A stretch of 64,000 nt of DNA. It comes from Thamnaconus septentrionalis (lineage: Eukaryota; Chordata; Actinopteri; Tetraodontiformes; Monacanthidae). Positions within the stretch are counted from its first letter, which is position 1; the number at the start of each line of letters is the position of its first letter. Of the stretch, positions 1-12,400 are shown in pieces. Position numbers and translations under genes: made by a program. The stretch is from assembly GCA_009823395.1 (NCBI GenBank), contig CM020501.1:24493361-24557360 (forward strand), written 5' to 3'. The notes below the pieces were generated by a model. It did not search any database, had not been told where the DNA came from, and saw only the letters and a program-made list of their open reading frames with translations.

Positions 1-504
1 ACCAGATGATTAAGTCCTTGACCAGAGTCCTGTACTCTGCCTCTGTCTGAACTTCTGAATATGGCTCAATTCAGAGTTTTAGTAATTAATATATGTATAC
101 ATATGTTATATATAAGGCTTGTCGAAGTTACCGCGTTAACTCAAACTCATTTTAACGGCACAAATTTTTTTAACACGCAATTAACGCCTGGAGAAGTATC
201 TGGACAGTATGTAATCCTTTAGAAATGTTCCAATGAAAATAAAAATAGAATATTTCCACAAAGGAATTATTATTGTCCCCTCCAATTTTTCCTAGAGTAT
301 AGGAAACACAATAAATATCTTGTTAAGTTACATACAGAGCAGGGTAAAAAGATTTGTAATTCATTTGCGATTAATCGCAAGTTAACTCAGGACACCATGT
401 GATTAATCGCAGTTAAAAATTTTAATCGACTGACAGCCCTAATATATATATATATGTATGTACATATCTAAAAACGGGGTGGGCGGGTGTACGAAGGCAC
501 ATAC
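1..504. other. Intron 9 of the acid phosphatase gene
   Basis: No coding sequence is seen. The stretch lies past the donor of exon 9 and most of it is one old repeat copy, annotated separately at 113-441. Confidence 0.6.
113..441. mobile_element. Non-autonomous hAT-like element (GGCTGTC ends)
   Basis: The right end reads AATCGACTGACAGCCCTA and the left end TAAGGCTTGTCGAAGTTA, so both ends carry a diverged GGCTGTC terminus. Repeated GATTAATCGC/GTTAACTC units are typical of a common vertebrate hAT-derived repeat. The flanks are AT-rich (TATATA-like), so an exact target duplication cannot be read. No transposase frame is present. Confidence 0.6.
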
Positions 505-3500
505 CTCCCTGCAGGCGGCTCTTCTCTTGCTGCTTGTACAGCCCGAAATTGACCTGCCGGGGGCGCCACAAGGATTAAAAGGATCGTTAGCGCTCAGCGA
601 CAGTTTGAAAACCCGAGACTTTTCAGACGACTTTCGTCTTTTTTTCACCTGGAGAGAAAAGTCTTTGAGCTCCCGCAGGCCCTTCAGGACATCCGCAGTC
701 ACCCAGTCTGGAGGCGTCATGTTGTGCTTGGACTGCAGGGCGGCGACACACAATCACAGCCGGTCAGCGGAGAGAGCAGGGGCTAGGGTGCGGGCGCGAG
801 CGCACTCTCTCCATAGCGCTGCGTAAGCTGCTGCTCATCTCCTCAACTCACATCTCACCTCAAACATCACACACTGCTGTTTAATCGTTACGTCCCTGCA
901 CTCGGCAACCCAGTCATTAGGAAAAGGCCCTGGGTTTCAAAGAAGCTGAGCGGATTAATGAGTAAATTTTTAAAATAAAAATCAGCTGCCTAGAATGAAT
1001 GTTGCCTCAGGGTTTGAGAAGAAAAAACAGCAGATGCAAAAAAAAAAAACAGAAGTTGGTGTCATCACAAAGTGGTCAACAGCCCTGAGCTTCAGTTTGT
1101 GGGCCTGTTTTGCGTGTCTCCTCTCACCTCGCAGAAGAGTGTGTCGTACACGCTCCAAATGGAGCGCACGTCCGTGTTGTTCAGCCCCGTCCTGTTGCTC
1201 ACCAACTCCATGAGGGCCTGACCACAGGGAGGAGGAGCACATCGAGTATTAATCTCCTTCAAACTTCATCACAATGCTGTTTTTTTTGGCCTATCCTTGA
1301 TATATCCTGCGCTGCCAGTGACAGTAGGGGTGAAGCGCTACCCGGTTCTTTTTGGTGACGTTGAGAAATTCTTGCGTTTGCTCCGTCTCGTTCATCAGCT
1401 GCTGGTAGCGAGCGCAGTTGTCCAGGGGAAACAGGAGGAGCTGCGGGGAGAAAACAGGACGCCGAGTCACAACGAGTCGTAACAGCGACGAGGGGTTTCC
1501 GGGGGAAGGTGGGAAAAATTACCCTGTCTTGGTGGGCCGGCACCGTGTGCACCGGTATGGGCTGCCACGTCAGGTTGGGCGCAAAGACCTGGTGGCCCGC
1601 GGGGGGGTACAGACCTGGACCATGGCAAAATGGACAGAAAAAGAGATTGATGGGTGGAGGTGAAAATGCAAGAGGGAAGGATGAAGAGGGGAAGATGTGG
1701 GTTAGGGTTAGGTCGTTCTCAACTGGTGGAGTCTCAGGACCCACGGTTTTTAGTCAGCCCACTGTCTACCATGAATAGTTAAGATATTATTGAATTGAAT
1801 TGTGTATCCTGCAAAATAAATACTGAACATTTTCGCTATAAATACATACATAAATTTTAAAATCCCCTTTTAAAAATACGGAAACTGCCCATTAAGCTGC
1901 GACACAATCAAAACAGCTCTGCCACCCACTTTTGGGTCACAACCCACCAGTTGAGAAACGCCAATGTGGGTGAAAGAGAGTAACACAGGCCAGAAGGAAA
2001 AGAGAAAGGAGAAGAAATAGAAGAAGAAAAGGGGGCGCAGTGGGAGGAAGTAGAAAGAAATGAAGTGGAAGCAATGAGAAAGACAGCATTGGTAGAGGGA
2101 GTAAAGAGAAAGAGGAAAGAGGGGAGGATGTCGAAGGAGAGAAATCAGGAGACAAGAAGAAGAATGTTGATGGAGACAGAGCCTCTCTGAGAGTCGAGGG
2201 AGGTTTCCCTGCGAGCCCGACCTGCCAGGTTGGCCTCGGCGCTCATCAGCGTGCGATCGTAGTCCGTGCTGCGGACGGAGATCTGCGGATGACAGCAGAC
2301 GCACAGAAAGACTCAGCGATGGAAAGTGTCGCCAGGCGACACCAAATATTTGCTTGGAACTGAAGGCATTTGGAGGGCGTGGGTGGGCAAACAGCAGGGA
2401 GGCCTCACGCGCCCTCTCTCGCACCCCGTCGCCCTCCGCGTCTCTCTCACTGCAGGTGTTTGAGGACGCAGGGTGAGGAGAGGAGAGGAGACATTAATTC
2501 ATTGATTCGTGTGGGAGTTACCTCGTTCCGGTGGTAGGACTCATTGAGGAAGTCCTTGTAGCGACTCCTCAGGTGGTGGCCCAGCTCCAGGTGTTGCCTC
2601 ATCCCCACCTGAGGACGGCCGCCGGCGAGGCGTGTCAAAACACACAATACAATATGGACGTCAACATTTTCTTTCTCACGCTTTGCACACAGCTGAAATC
2701 CAATCTTTGAGTTGTGTTGAAGTGGAAGCAATTGAATCAGAGGGATGTGGAACTGTCCAGTCAACTTTCTACACTGCAGATAGATACTGAAGACATCAAA
2801 TATATGAGCAAGATATATGTAATTATGCAGCAAAGAAAAACACGTTAAATAACTCTAAATATGCTTTTTAAGAAAGGTGGCTATTTTGAAGAATTTAAAT
2901 ATATAAAACGTGTTATTTTACACTTTTATCGTTTCCTTAATAATTCCATGCGTGTTCATACGTAGTTTTGATGCCTTCATTGAGAAACTGCAATGTCAAG
3001 AGTCATGAGAATGAAAGAAAAGACATTAAATTCATAGAGTGTGTCCAAACTTTTGACTGGTAGTGTAAATACATACAGTACTACCCAGAAAATTAGAATA
3101 TCCTGAAAAGGTTGCTGTATTTGCCCATGTCTGAACTCTTCTGAGCCAACCCAAGACAGACTTTTTAAAGGCTCAGGACCCTTTTGCAGGTGTTCTGGAT
3201 TCTTTGGACTCTTTGAACCTACAAAACTGAAGCTTTTCACAGTATTCTAATTTTCTGAGTTTGTGGGTTTGTGGTTTTAATAAGCTGAAAATCTTAATCA
3301 GCAAAGTTACAACAAGGAACTGCTTGAGATGTCAATTTGCGTGTAATGGCTCAATAAAATGTGTTGGTTTCATCTTTTATGTTAAATTGCCAAAATAAAA
3401 CAACTTTTACTTGATATTCTCAGTTTTCAGGTAGTACCTGTACACTATACATCTTTATTTATTTATTTTAAAGACTGCACAGTCCACTTCCTTGACACAG

Positions 3501-5396
3501 TGAGAGCACACACTTGCGACAGCTGTCCGAAACCTTGAGGCCAGTCCTTCTCTTGGTATGGGTCAGTGGGGTAGGCTTTGATTGGAGAACGGTCGCCATG
3601 GCGAAACAACTGCCAATGATAAGAGAGAAGTCAGACGACAGCCAGTGACACAATTACAAAAAAAAAAAAACACAAACAGATTGCCAAGTTGTTCAGATAA
3701 CAAAACACCTCAAGAATTATTCAATGTGTCAAAGAGACTTCTTCAGTGCAAAGATTAAAAGCTTAAAAAAACAACAATCAAAGCACGGCATTAGGGAATT
3801 TCCATGAGAATCCTTTTGCGGAACAGTTTCAGTATTAATTTGTGGTTGTGGTGAAACCTGTTTTGCATTGGCCCCGTTTTCAGAAGATTGTAGCCAATGA
3901 GGATGGACTCTAGAAGAGGGCGGAAGGAAGTGTGGTTTTTCTGGTTTCACCCATGACCAACCCCTCTGGGGAGCTGAAGCTGAACATAAACTCTTTTAAA
4001 AGGTTGGATTAACCCTTTAAATGTCATTGCATGTCATTGGCTCCCCAAATCCATGACAACAACCACTGAGCTGCCTGGTGTCTAGGAACTAGTTAGTCAT
4101 TTTACTCCAAAAGGCACAAAACTGAGCATTCTTCAGTGACAAATGAATGAATGAATGAATGAATGAATGAATGAATGTCTGCATAGCCGATTGACCCCGT
4201 CTCTCTCTCTCTGTCATAATTTAAAGGGGTGACGTGACAGGACTTGATGTCAGGGCTTTAATATGACAAGACATGAGTGTGTTTCAATTCTCACTTGTGC
4301 TACAGATTCCATGTCAGCATAGCAAGAAACAGATGGGTAGGGCACAGGCAAACCCATCCCAAGCAAAATATGTTCATTTTAAAAAGTGCAGTTGATTAGA
4401 TTTTATAAAACTAATTTAATAGTAATTAACTCCATCAAGTGTTACTAATCTTACGATGAGGGTAACTAAGTAAGGTACTCTGCAATATTTTACAAAAGCT
4501 TATTTGTAAGACTTAAAAAAACAAACAATCAAACGTCAGGCTTGACGGCAGAAATCCGCACGGTCGAATTCGCTCCAACATCCTTCTTTTTGTCTATGGT
4601 ACAGCTGACTGGTCACATGACAGGGTACATTTCAGACAAGGAAACTATGAGCATATTTAATGGCATTGAATAAAATCTTTAAAAAGAAGAAGAAGAAGAA
4701 GAAGAAGAAGAAGAAGAAGAAGAAGAAGAAGAAGAAGAAGAAGAGTCGATTTACACGTGAAATGTGTGGATAGAATGCAGCAACTAAGGTTCAGTTGCAA
4801 TGTCTTGGCGAAGAAACTGGATTAAAAGTGACAGAAATTCGTGAATTCATTCCAACTTCCGCTCAAGTGTCTGCCCACAATCAAGTTCCTCTTGAGAACC
4901 CAAAGTCCAAACAAGCTTCAGTAAAATTAGACGACCCGGCTTAACTTTTAACTCCCTTGTTATGATGTTTAAATTTTGATTAAGTTTAACAATGTCCAGT
5001 CAAGTGCCACCTTTACCCCAGGTTAGCATGCTAGGTGGTTATCAGCAGAAAGTGGGGGTGCATGCAACATAAATTGAGCTTTTTCAAAAGACGGGACTTT
5101 TCCAACTAACTTTTTTTTTTTTTTTTTTTTTTTGAACGCCGAATCTAATAATACATTTGTCGTATTCCGGAAAGCTTTTGTTTAATCGTGAATACACGTG
5201 TATGTCTCCAAAATGTCAAAGATAATATACAGTCACCAAAATTTCCAGCGCAGTTTGGCGATTTAGCGCAGACGGCCGAGGGAAGAAACGCGACAAGTGT
5301 TCTCACCACGATGACATGGACGAGCTGCTTCTCCTCTGCAGCCTGGACGAACAACGAGCCCACTGCAAGGACACACAGAACCACGGAGAGCTCCAT
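505..5396 (-). CDS. Histidine acid phosphatase, ACP2/ACP3 type (partial; exons 1-9)
   Basis: This gene encodes a secreted or lysosomal phosphomonoesterase of the histidine acid phosphatase family. I placed nine coding exons on the minus strand, each with AG/GT borders and matching phases: 5307-5396, 3514-3609, 2522-2608, 2222-2282, 1523-1614, 1342-1440, 1128-1217, 649-732 and 505-553 (748 coding bases, about 249 residues). The start ATG opens a clear signal peptide ([19 protein letters not shown]). Exon 2 carries RHGDRSP, the family's nucleophilic-histidine motif; exon 4 has VRSTDYDRT, with a phosphate-binding arginine; exon 5 has [10 protein letters not shown]. Asn-X-Ser/Thr sites are frequent, as in lysosomal and secreted members. 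The exons encoding the HD proton-donor motif and the C-terminus, where ACP2 has its membrane anchor, lie left of the window, so ACP2 and ACP3 cannot be separated: [12 protein letters not shown] looks ACP2-like, FLNESY fits both. The gene is divergent from irs2. Confidence 0.93.
1715..1960. mobile_element. Short inverted-repeat element, family with TTGGGTCACAACCCA
   Basis: The left end CGTTCTCAACTGG is the inverse of the right end CCAGTTGAGAAACG, apart from one extra A. The interior shares the phrase around GTGTATCCTGCAAAATAAA and the right-hand CTTTTGGGTCACAACCCAC with copies near 33.8 kb and 52.6 kb. It is a non-autonomous DNA transposon in acid phosphatase intron 4, probably hAT-like. Confidence 0.6.
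2609..3513. other. Acid phosphatase intron 2 with a MITE
   Basis: No coding sequence is seen. From 3038 to 3068 there is a GTGTGTCCAAACTTTTGACTG phrase like those at the ends of fish Tc1-type elements. From 3083 to 3260 lies a separate inverted-repeat element. Confidence 0.5.
3083..3260. mobile_element. MITE with 28-30 bp imperfect terminal inverted repeats
   Basis: The left arm (3083-3110) begins ACCCAGAAAATTAGAATA and the right arm (3231-3260), read in reverse complement, begins ACTCAGAAAATTAGAATA. The two arms continue to match with few differences. About 120 bp of unrelated sequence lies between them and no transposase is encoded. Confidence 0.65.
4142..4177. repeat. (AATG)n microsatellite
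   Basis: About nine tandem copies of a tetranucleotide in acid phosphatase intron 1. Confidence 0.95.
4684..4744. repeat. (AAG)n microsatellite
   Basis: About twenty uninterrupted copies of AAG in intron 1. The purine/pyrimidine strand asymmetry could allow triplex (H-DNA) formation. Confidence 0.95.
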
Positions 5397-7912
5397 GTTT
5401 CAGCTGCACACAGTCCAAACTGAAGTGTGAACACAGGGACTGAACGCCGCCACATATAGATAGCCGTGCTAATGACAGCCGCCGCTGAACCGGAAGTTCA
5501 AACATAAAACTTGGGGTTTCCTTTTTTGAACACAACGCGTGAGAACAGTGGCCACTGACAATATCGAACGAAACGTGGAAACATTGAATGTATATGTACA
5601 ATTAAGCGTAAGACTACATGTGCAGCACGTTTTCAAATCTGACGTTAGTTGAACAGAAATTCTTTATTTCTCGCATTTTATTTTGAAATTAAACTGCTGC
5701 AGTACGTTTGACACTATCTTGATGGCTCAGGAGTTATCGGAAGCAACTACATAAATTCAAATAAATAAATAACACGTTATTTATGTTATTTTATAAATGA
5801 CACGACACAGTGTTTCCGCAAAATATAACGCTTGTCCTCATTCAAACTACCATCGAACACTTGATTTGTAACCAAACTTCATTACCTCATCTCAATATCG
5901 AACTCGCATACCGCTTTGATTTCTGATTGCGGTAGCGGATACGAGAACTTTGCTTCTCTGGTTATTGCACACACAGCAATGGATGTCTTGAGGCAGTCGC
6001 TGGAGGCCTGCAGTTTTCATTTGCAGACACTAGGTGGAAGTGTGACACCAATGGCTCTCAAGTGTTTGCGTCCCATCTGCACCAATTCATGGTCTGCACT
6101 CATGACATTGCTTTGTGAAGTTGTCTGCGCTCCAGACCTTTGGCCCTGAGCTGATCCCTTTTGCTGACTTTCTATGCTACGCTGTTCAGTGTTTACACGA
6201 TGAAAAAGCAGCTTGGAGGCGTGAGGATCTGGCAACCAGGGACACCAAGCTTAGATGCCAAGGTCAATATCCTCCAGCCTACTAATTATTGGCACTGGTA
6301 TTCATTTACATTCCGATTAGTAATAAGCCGGGAATAAGTAATAATACATTGTCATTATCCCTACACCACCACAACGATAACACTATCCAGTGTAACATCT
6401 GACCTTAAAGACATCACCCTTGTTTTTGTAATTTAACTGCACCTTTTTAATGACCTGATAATTTATATATTTATGTCACTAATGTAACGAGCCTCCTCAG
6501 ATCATTAACTCCCCCTCCCTTTCGCTCTACCCCACCCAGAAAAATAAACAAACAACAATTAATTACTGAACTGCTACCTCTGTAGTGATAAGGCTCATTG
6601 AGGCTTCAAATAAGCTTATAAAAGCATAAATGTTCTGTAAGAATAGTGAAAGTTATGGCAAATCCTTCCAAATTAAGAGGTGTCCATATTTGACAGTCTA
6701 AAAACAGGAAAGGCAAGCAACAAACACACTGTTTTATAATTATCAACATTGTAAATGTTCTAATTGTTAATTACATCAAATATTCATTTACACAGCAATT
6801 ATGTGCACTGGATCACATTGTTGTATGCCAGTGTGTGTGTGTGTGTGTGTGTGCGCGCACTATCTCTGGATTTTCAAAAACTTGAACAACTGCAACGCCT
6901 CATGTGGTTAAAACAACATAATACCAACAACAACATAGTTCCTTTGATGATCTCTATTGCAGCCTAAAACAGGCCTGACTAACGTCTTCTCTAAAAAGTG
7001 ATTCTCAGGTCATAACGACTCAGTATACTCGCCTGGTAAGCAAGCAGAAGGAGAGAGAAAGGCACCGTTTGAAGTTATATATTAACCAGGGATGGAAAGA
7101 ACCCAAAAATATCCCTGTTAAAGAGCACTCTGTCTGGTGATGGGCTACGTTTACGGCATCAAAAACAGGAGCGCACTGCTTGTTTTGCATCCAAAGTTGT
7201 TTTTCTTTAAAAAGAAAAGTGAAAGCGTCAGGAAAAACAAAAACCATAAACAGAATCCTAGTGTCAAATCACAACAACCGCACATGTTGTGTTCGAGTCA
7301 CACCTGCATGCGAGTAAATGAAGGATCCCTTTGTCTACTTCAAAAACAACCAGATAAGCCTTTCAATAAAGCCTGTGAGAACATATCACAGCAACGTATC
7401 CCATAACAAGACAGGTAGCAAAAACAACCACATCCAGCTCTCAGCTATTTTTTTCCCAGCGTCGATGCCAAATCGTTGCAAGTCTCTGCCAGTCCAATTG
7501 CTATCAGTGGCCTCTTTGTTCCTTTGTTTTCAACCACAGAGCTGTTTATATCTGTCAAATAACCACTCTACTAAACCCTCAATGTGGAGGTGTTTGTGTT
7601 TTTGTATTTTGCTCATATCATCTCAGATTAAAGGTGCCGGCAAACACTAAAAAACACATGGCTCTTGGCCCCAGGGCATTAACTCCGCCTCCCAGAGAAA
7701 TTACCAATCGGGCCAAAACAGAAAAATAGGCAGCAGCCAAATGTCACCGTGGGATCACACAAACACACACTGACATGGACAACAATAATTTGAGAACAAT
7801 GGTGATTAGAGAGGCTATGGGATTACCCTTAATCTGCAGTATCTGCGTGTTTATCCAAAGGGGGTAGAATGCTTATTAAGGAAGAATAAAGCTGGACACC
7901 CCCTCCCTCCCC

Positions 7913-7954
<42 letters not shown>

Positions 7955-9060
7955 ATCTATGGAATCTAATTCTCCCCTGACGCCTCAATGACAGAAGTGT
8001 AATCTGCTTGTTGGGAGATTATACAATACACACACAAAAAAAACAATCCAAGTGTGTGTTTGGATTGGTGGAGAGGGGAGGGGTTGGCTATCTGATTGCT
8101 GGGTTTCACACTCTGGCATGACTAATGATGGCGAAGATCACACGGAGAATTACCGACATAATTACCAAGATGATCTGCCAAACAGATGTTTCTGGATGAC
8201 GGAGCCTTGGAGGCCTAATGCCGCAAGAATACACACAAACGCAAACGCAACTTGTCATGCGGCAACACTACCATTTTTTAGCAGCTTCTCTTTGCGTCCA
8301 AATGTGAATGTGATTCAAAGTGATCCAGAAAGTGTGTTTTTTCGTTTCCAGTGGCTGTGCACTGCGGATGATCGTGAGCTCCTGCAGCCAGGTGATGGCA
8401 GCATTGCCGCACTTTTTCCGCGCAATGGAAGCCTCTGACGCATTTACTTCAGCCGCCCACCCCATCTCCGCTCAATGTTCGATGGGTGTTTTTCATTCAA
8501 CCTGTACACGCTGTCCATGTGCGGCAAAGAGCGGCGGCAGCGGCTTACGCAAACGCCAAAACTCGAGTGTATTTCAGTGATCTCCCCTGGCCTGGTCTGT
8601 ATGTATATTTTTAAACTAAACAAAAGCTTTTGTAAGAAACACTCCGAGGCAGTGCAATGGGAAACGTCAGGTTCCAGTTGTAGAGGGATACCCAGAGAGT
8701 TAAAAATAGGCCACAACACTCCTTATATAACAAGTGGGACATCAGGGTTGTTTACAGTATTCCGGTCTGAAAAATGAATGCTTTATGATCCTGAATGACT
8801 TCACGTCCCTGTTAATCCATACAGGCTCAGTTATGCAGGATACACATTTTGTTGTTGTGCATTTAACACGTTAGGTTTTAATTATTTTACAACAGATTGA
8901 AACGACGGCGAAAAAGTGCTTTACAACCACACGTCTTGAATACACGTTGCTTTTTTTTGTGCACAGCACTTTCATTTTTATTTTATTTTCAACAGTGGCC
9001 TTCGCTGTGGGCTGTTTGTTTCGTAATGTTTATGGGGCTTCCAAATAATTTCTGCTCCGA
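5397..9060. other. Divergent intergenic region between acid phosphatase and irs2
   Basis: No supported coding exon. The first few hundred bases should hold the acid phosphatase promoter and 5' UTR. There are (GT)n at 6830-6852 and (CA)n at 7914-7953. The part from about 7660 to 8720 is free of obvious repeats and may contain regulatory sequence for irs2, but no specific element is proven. Confidence 0.5.
7914..7953. repeat. (CA)n microsatellite
   Basis: Uninterrupted dinucleotide run upstream of irs2. Confidence 0.95.
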
Positions 9061-9486
9061 CGTGAGAGAGCAGTTTGGGAACAGGGGGAGGAGGAGGGGC
9101 TTTGGACTACGTCAACGAGCCGGCTCGGCCAATCGGCGGCGCCGCTGCCGGCTGATGGACAGGCACGGCCCCTGCACGACGCACCGCCCCCTATGACTCT
9201 GTTTTATTCTGTTTTTAGAGCAGCGGCAGCGTCACATGTTGTTTTTCTCCAGGATCGGATCAGTCCCCGGGTCTGCTCCGAATGCACTGTCGCTCCTGAC
9301 GTGGCGATCACAGCGATCGCAGCGCTACTATGGATTAGAATCCCCCTTCGACTCAAAACGAAAAACGGGTTAACCTCGAGAGCTTTCTTCCCGGCGAGTT
9401 TTTATTTTTATTTTTATTTATTTCTATTTTTTTTGCAGCGGAGTTTGCTTCTCCCGGACCTGCAGAGGAGTGACGTGACGAGAGAA
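9061..9486 (+). promoter_or_regulatory. Probable irs2 promoter and 5' UTR
   Basis: The sequence is CpG- and G-rich at 9070-9190 with a CCAAT box at 9129-9133 (CGGCCAATCGGCGG), and no TATA box is placed well. T-rich tracts followed by AG at about 9219 and at 9438 (TTTTTTTTGCAG) look like splice acceptors, so the 5' UTR might contain an intron. The reading frame stays open from an upstream ATG at 9193 into the irs2 start at 9487; I treat this as untranslated. Confidence 0.5.
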
Positions 9487-12400
9487 ATGGCAAGTCCTCC
9501 GGCGACGGGAGAACACCTGTTATCCAACGAGGCGAGCGGCGTGAAGAAGTGCGGCTACCTGAAGAAGCAGAAACACGGACACAGGCGCTTCTTCGTGCTG
9601 CGGGAGGCGACCGAGCGCTGCCCGGCCCGCCTGGAGTACTACGAGAGCGAGAAGAAATGGAGGAACAAGTCGGCGCCGAAGCGGGTGATCACCCTGGACT
9701 CGTGTCTGTGCGTAAACAAACGGGCCGACGCCAAGCACAGGCACCTCATCGCCCTCTACACCAAGGACGAGTATTTCGCCGTGGCCGCCGACAACGAGCA
9801 GGAGCAGGAGAGCTGGTTCACGGTGCTGACGGATCTCATTGCCGAGGGGAGGGTGTACGACAGTCCCGCTTCCACCTCCTCATTGGTGGGTTTCGAGGAG
9901 GTCAACTATGGGCTCGTCTCCACAGCTGCTTACAAGGAGGTGTGGCAGGTCAACTTGAAATCTAAAGGTTTGGGCCAGCTGAAGAATCTGACCGGTGTGT
10001 ACAGGCTGTGTTTGTCCAGCCGGACCATCAGCTTCGTCAAACTGAACTCGGAGACCCCTGCCGTCAGCCTGCAGCTCATGAACATCCGCAGGTGTGGCCA
10101 CTCGGACAGCTTCTTCTTCATAGAGGTGGGTCGCTCGGCGGTCACCGGGCCCGGTGAGTTCTGGATGCAGGTGGAGGACTCAGTGGTGGCACAGAACATC
10201 CACGAGACCATCCTGGAGGCCATGAAAGCCATGAAGGAGCTGTCTGAGTTCAGGCCGCGCAGCAAGAGCCAGTCGGCCAGCACCAACCCAATCTCCGTGC
10301 CCACTAGGCGCAACCTCAACAACCTTCCCCCCAGCCAGACAGGCCTGGTGCGGAGATCCAGGACGGACAGCATGGCGACCGCCTCCCCTGGCAGAAAATT
10401 TACGTCCTGTCGAAGCCGAACGGCGAGTGAAGGGGATGGGAGCGTGACCCGGCCCGTATCCATGTCGATATCCGTGAATGGGAGTCCCACCAGCCTAGGC
10501 TCCACTAATCATCTCAGCAGGTCCCACACACTCAGCAGCGGGCGCACATGCAGGATGCTGGAGTCCTCGCCCAATTTGCACCACAGCCGATCCATGCCGG
10601 TGTCCAACTCCCCCCCTGCTGCCTCCAGCCCCATCAGCATGTCCCCCAGAGGCGGAGCTTCACACTGCACTCCTGACAAAGCTCAGCGGCCTTTCAGCTG
10701 CAGTGCCTCCATCTCTGGCTCCCTCAGCGACACTGGCTTCATGCTGTGCGACGATTACAGCTCCAGTCCGGGCGAATCCAAGTATCTCCCCCTTACCCGC
10801 AGCGACACCCCGGATTCACTGTCCAGCACGCCACCTTCCCGGGACCTCGGTGACCCGTGTGGCTACATGATAATGGAAGGGGTGAATGGTAGCAGGTGGC
10901 AGGCCGGTGGTGAAGGTCTGGCATTTGACAAGGCTTACCGGAAGCGGACGCACTCCCTCACGACACCGCGGCAACAGAGGGTGGTGGCGCCACTTTCCTC
11001 GGCATCCCTGGATGAGTACACGCTCATGAGGATGGCCCACGGACACAACTCTCACTCCGCCTCACCCAAAGTGTGCTACCCAGAGGACTACGGCGACATC
11101 GAAATTGGTTCCTCCCAAAGCTCCAGTAGTAACCTTGCAGACGATGGCTACATGCCAATGACACCGGGTGTCGCGTCGCAGTCTGGCAAAGTAGACAACT
11201 ATGTGGCGATGAGCCCCATGTGCGTCTCGGCACCAAAGCAGATTGTGAACCCAAGGGTGCACCCTCAAGCACCTGCCAACGGCGGCTACAAGACCAACTC
11301 CCCCTGCAGCAGCTCGCTGGAGGACAACGGCTACATGAGGATGTGGTGTGGCTCCAAATCATCCATAGACAGCCCGGACAGGCACGGTGAATACATGAAC
11401 ATGTCGCCTGGGAATCCGCCTCCACTCCAGACACCCCCTGACTACTACTTGGGCCTGATGGCTGGTGAGTCGGCATCAGTGAGGCCAGTTTATCAGGCTG
11501 GCTCCCTCACACTCCCGGCCAAACTCCAGGCCTCAAAGGCAGAGGAGAGCAATCAATATGTGCTAATGAGCCCTCAGAGTTTGAGGCAGCGGAGTGGGGA
11601 TTCAGAGTATTATTCTGTGATGCACCCAAGTGTGTTCCTGAATTTGCCTGCCAGCCCCTCGGTTCCTTCGCCCAGCAGGCACAGCCGGGCGGAGACCCTG
11701 CCCTACAGGGGGAGGCTGGGCCGACCTAACAGGCTATACCTTGACACGCTGAGGACCCTGCCCAGCATGAATGAACATCCCCTGCCTGGAGAGCCCAAGA
11801 GCCCTGGAGAGTACATCAACATTGACTTTAACGGCACCAGGCTCTCACCCCCATCTACTGTACCCACCGAGAGCCAGTCTTCGTCACTGGGGTCCAGCAG
11901 CAGAGTGCCTGGCAGGTCCTCTCTGACAGACTACATCAACCTGGAGCTCAGCTCGTCCTCGCTCAACGAGGCCAACACTCCCGCCAAGCGGCTGGACACA
12001 CTTCCAGAACTATCAAGATGCTCCTGCTCAGAGGACGAGGTGTACCATCTGGACAGTGAGAAAAGGTCTCAGGGCTTTGCCGATGACGTAAAAAACGAAT
12101 ACACCGAGATGACGTTTGGGATGACCAGCTCGCCTCCGCAGCTTGTCCCCCAGACCATGGCAAGGTATGTGTGTCTTTTCTGTGTGTTAATGTTCATGAT
12201 TGTCTAAATGATTGCTGTCAGACAGATATTATTGCCTGTCTGACAGCAGTAGTCATTCTTTTGGTCACGTTTACGCTCAATATACGAGAATGTCTTGACA
12301 TCAGGATTTTCAATATTAATGAGGTTAAGAATGAAAGGTTATACTTTTAGTCCAATACTAATCTCCGGATCAGTAGAGCAAAATAAATAAAACTGAATAT

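Larger units (their letters stand above)
3610..5306. other. Acid phosphatase intron 1
   Basis: No exon is seen between the signal-peptide exon and the RHGDRSP exon. The intron holds an (AATG)n run, a (CT)n run near 4200, a long (AAG)n run and a poly(T) run at 5111-5133. Confidence 0.6.

Noticed and set aside
9193..9486. N-terminal extension of irs2 from the upstream ATG
   Set aside because: Human IRS2 starts MASPP at the matching position, and the extension is low-complexity and not domain-like; kept only as a finding.
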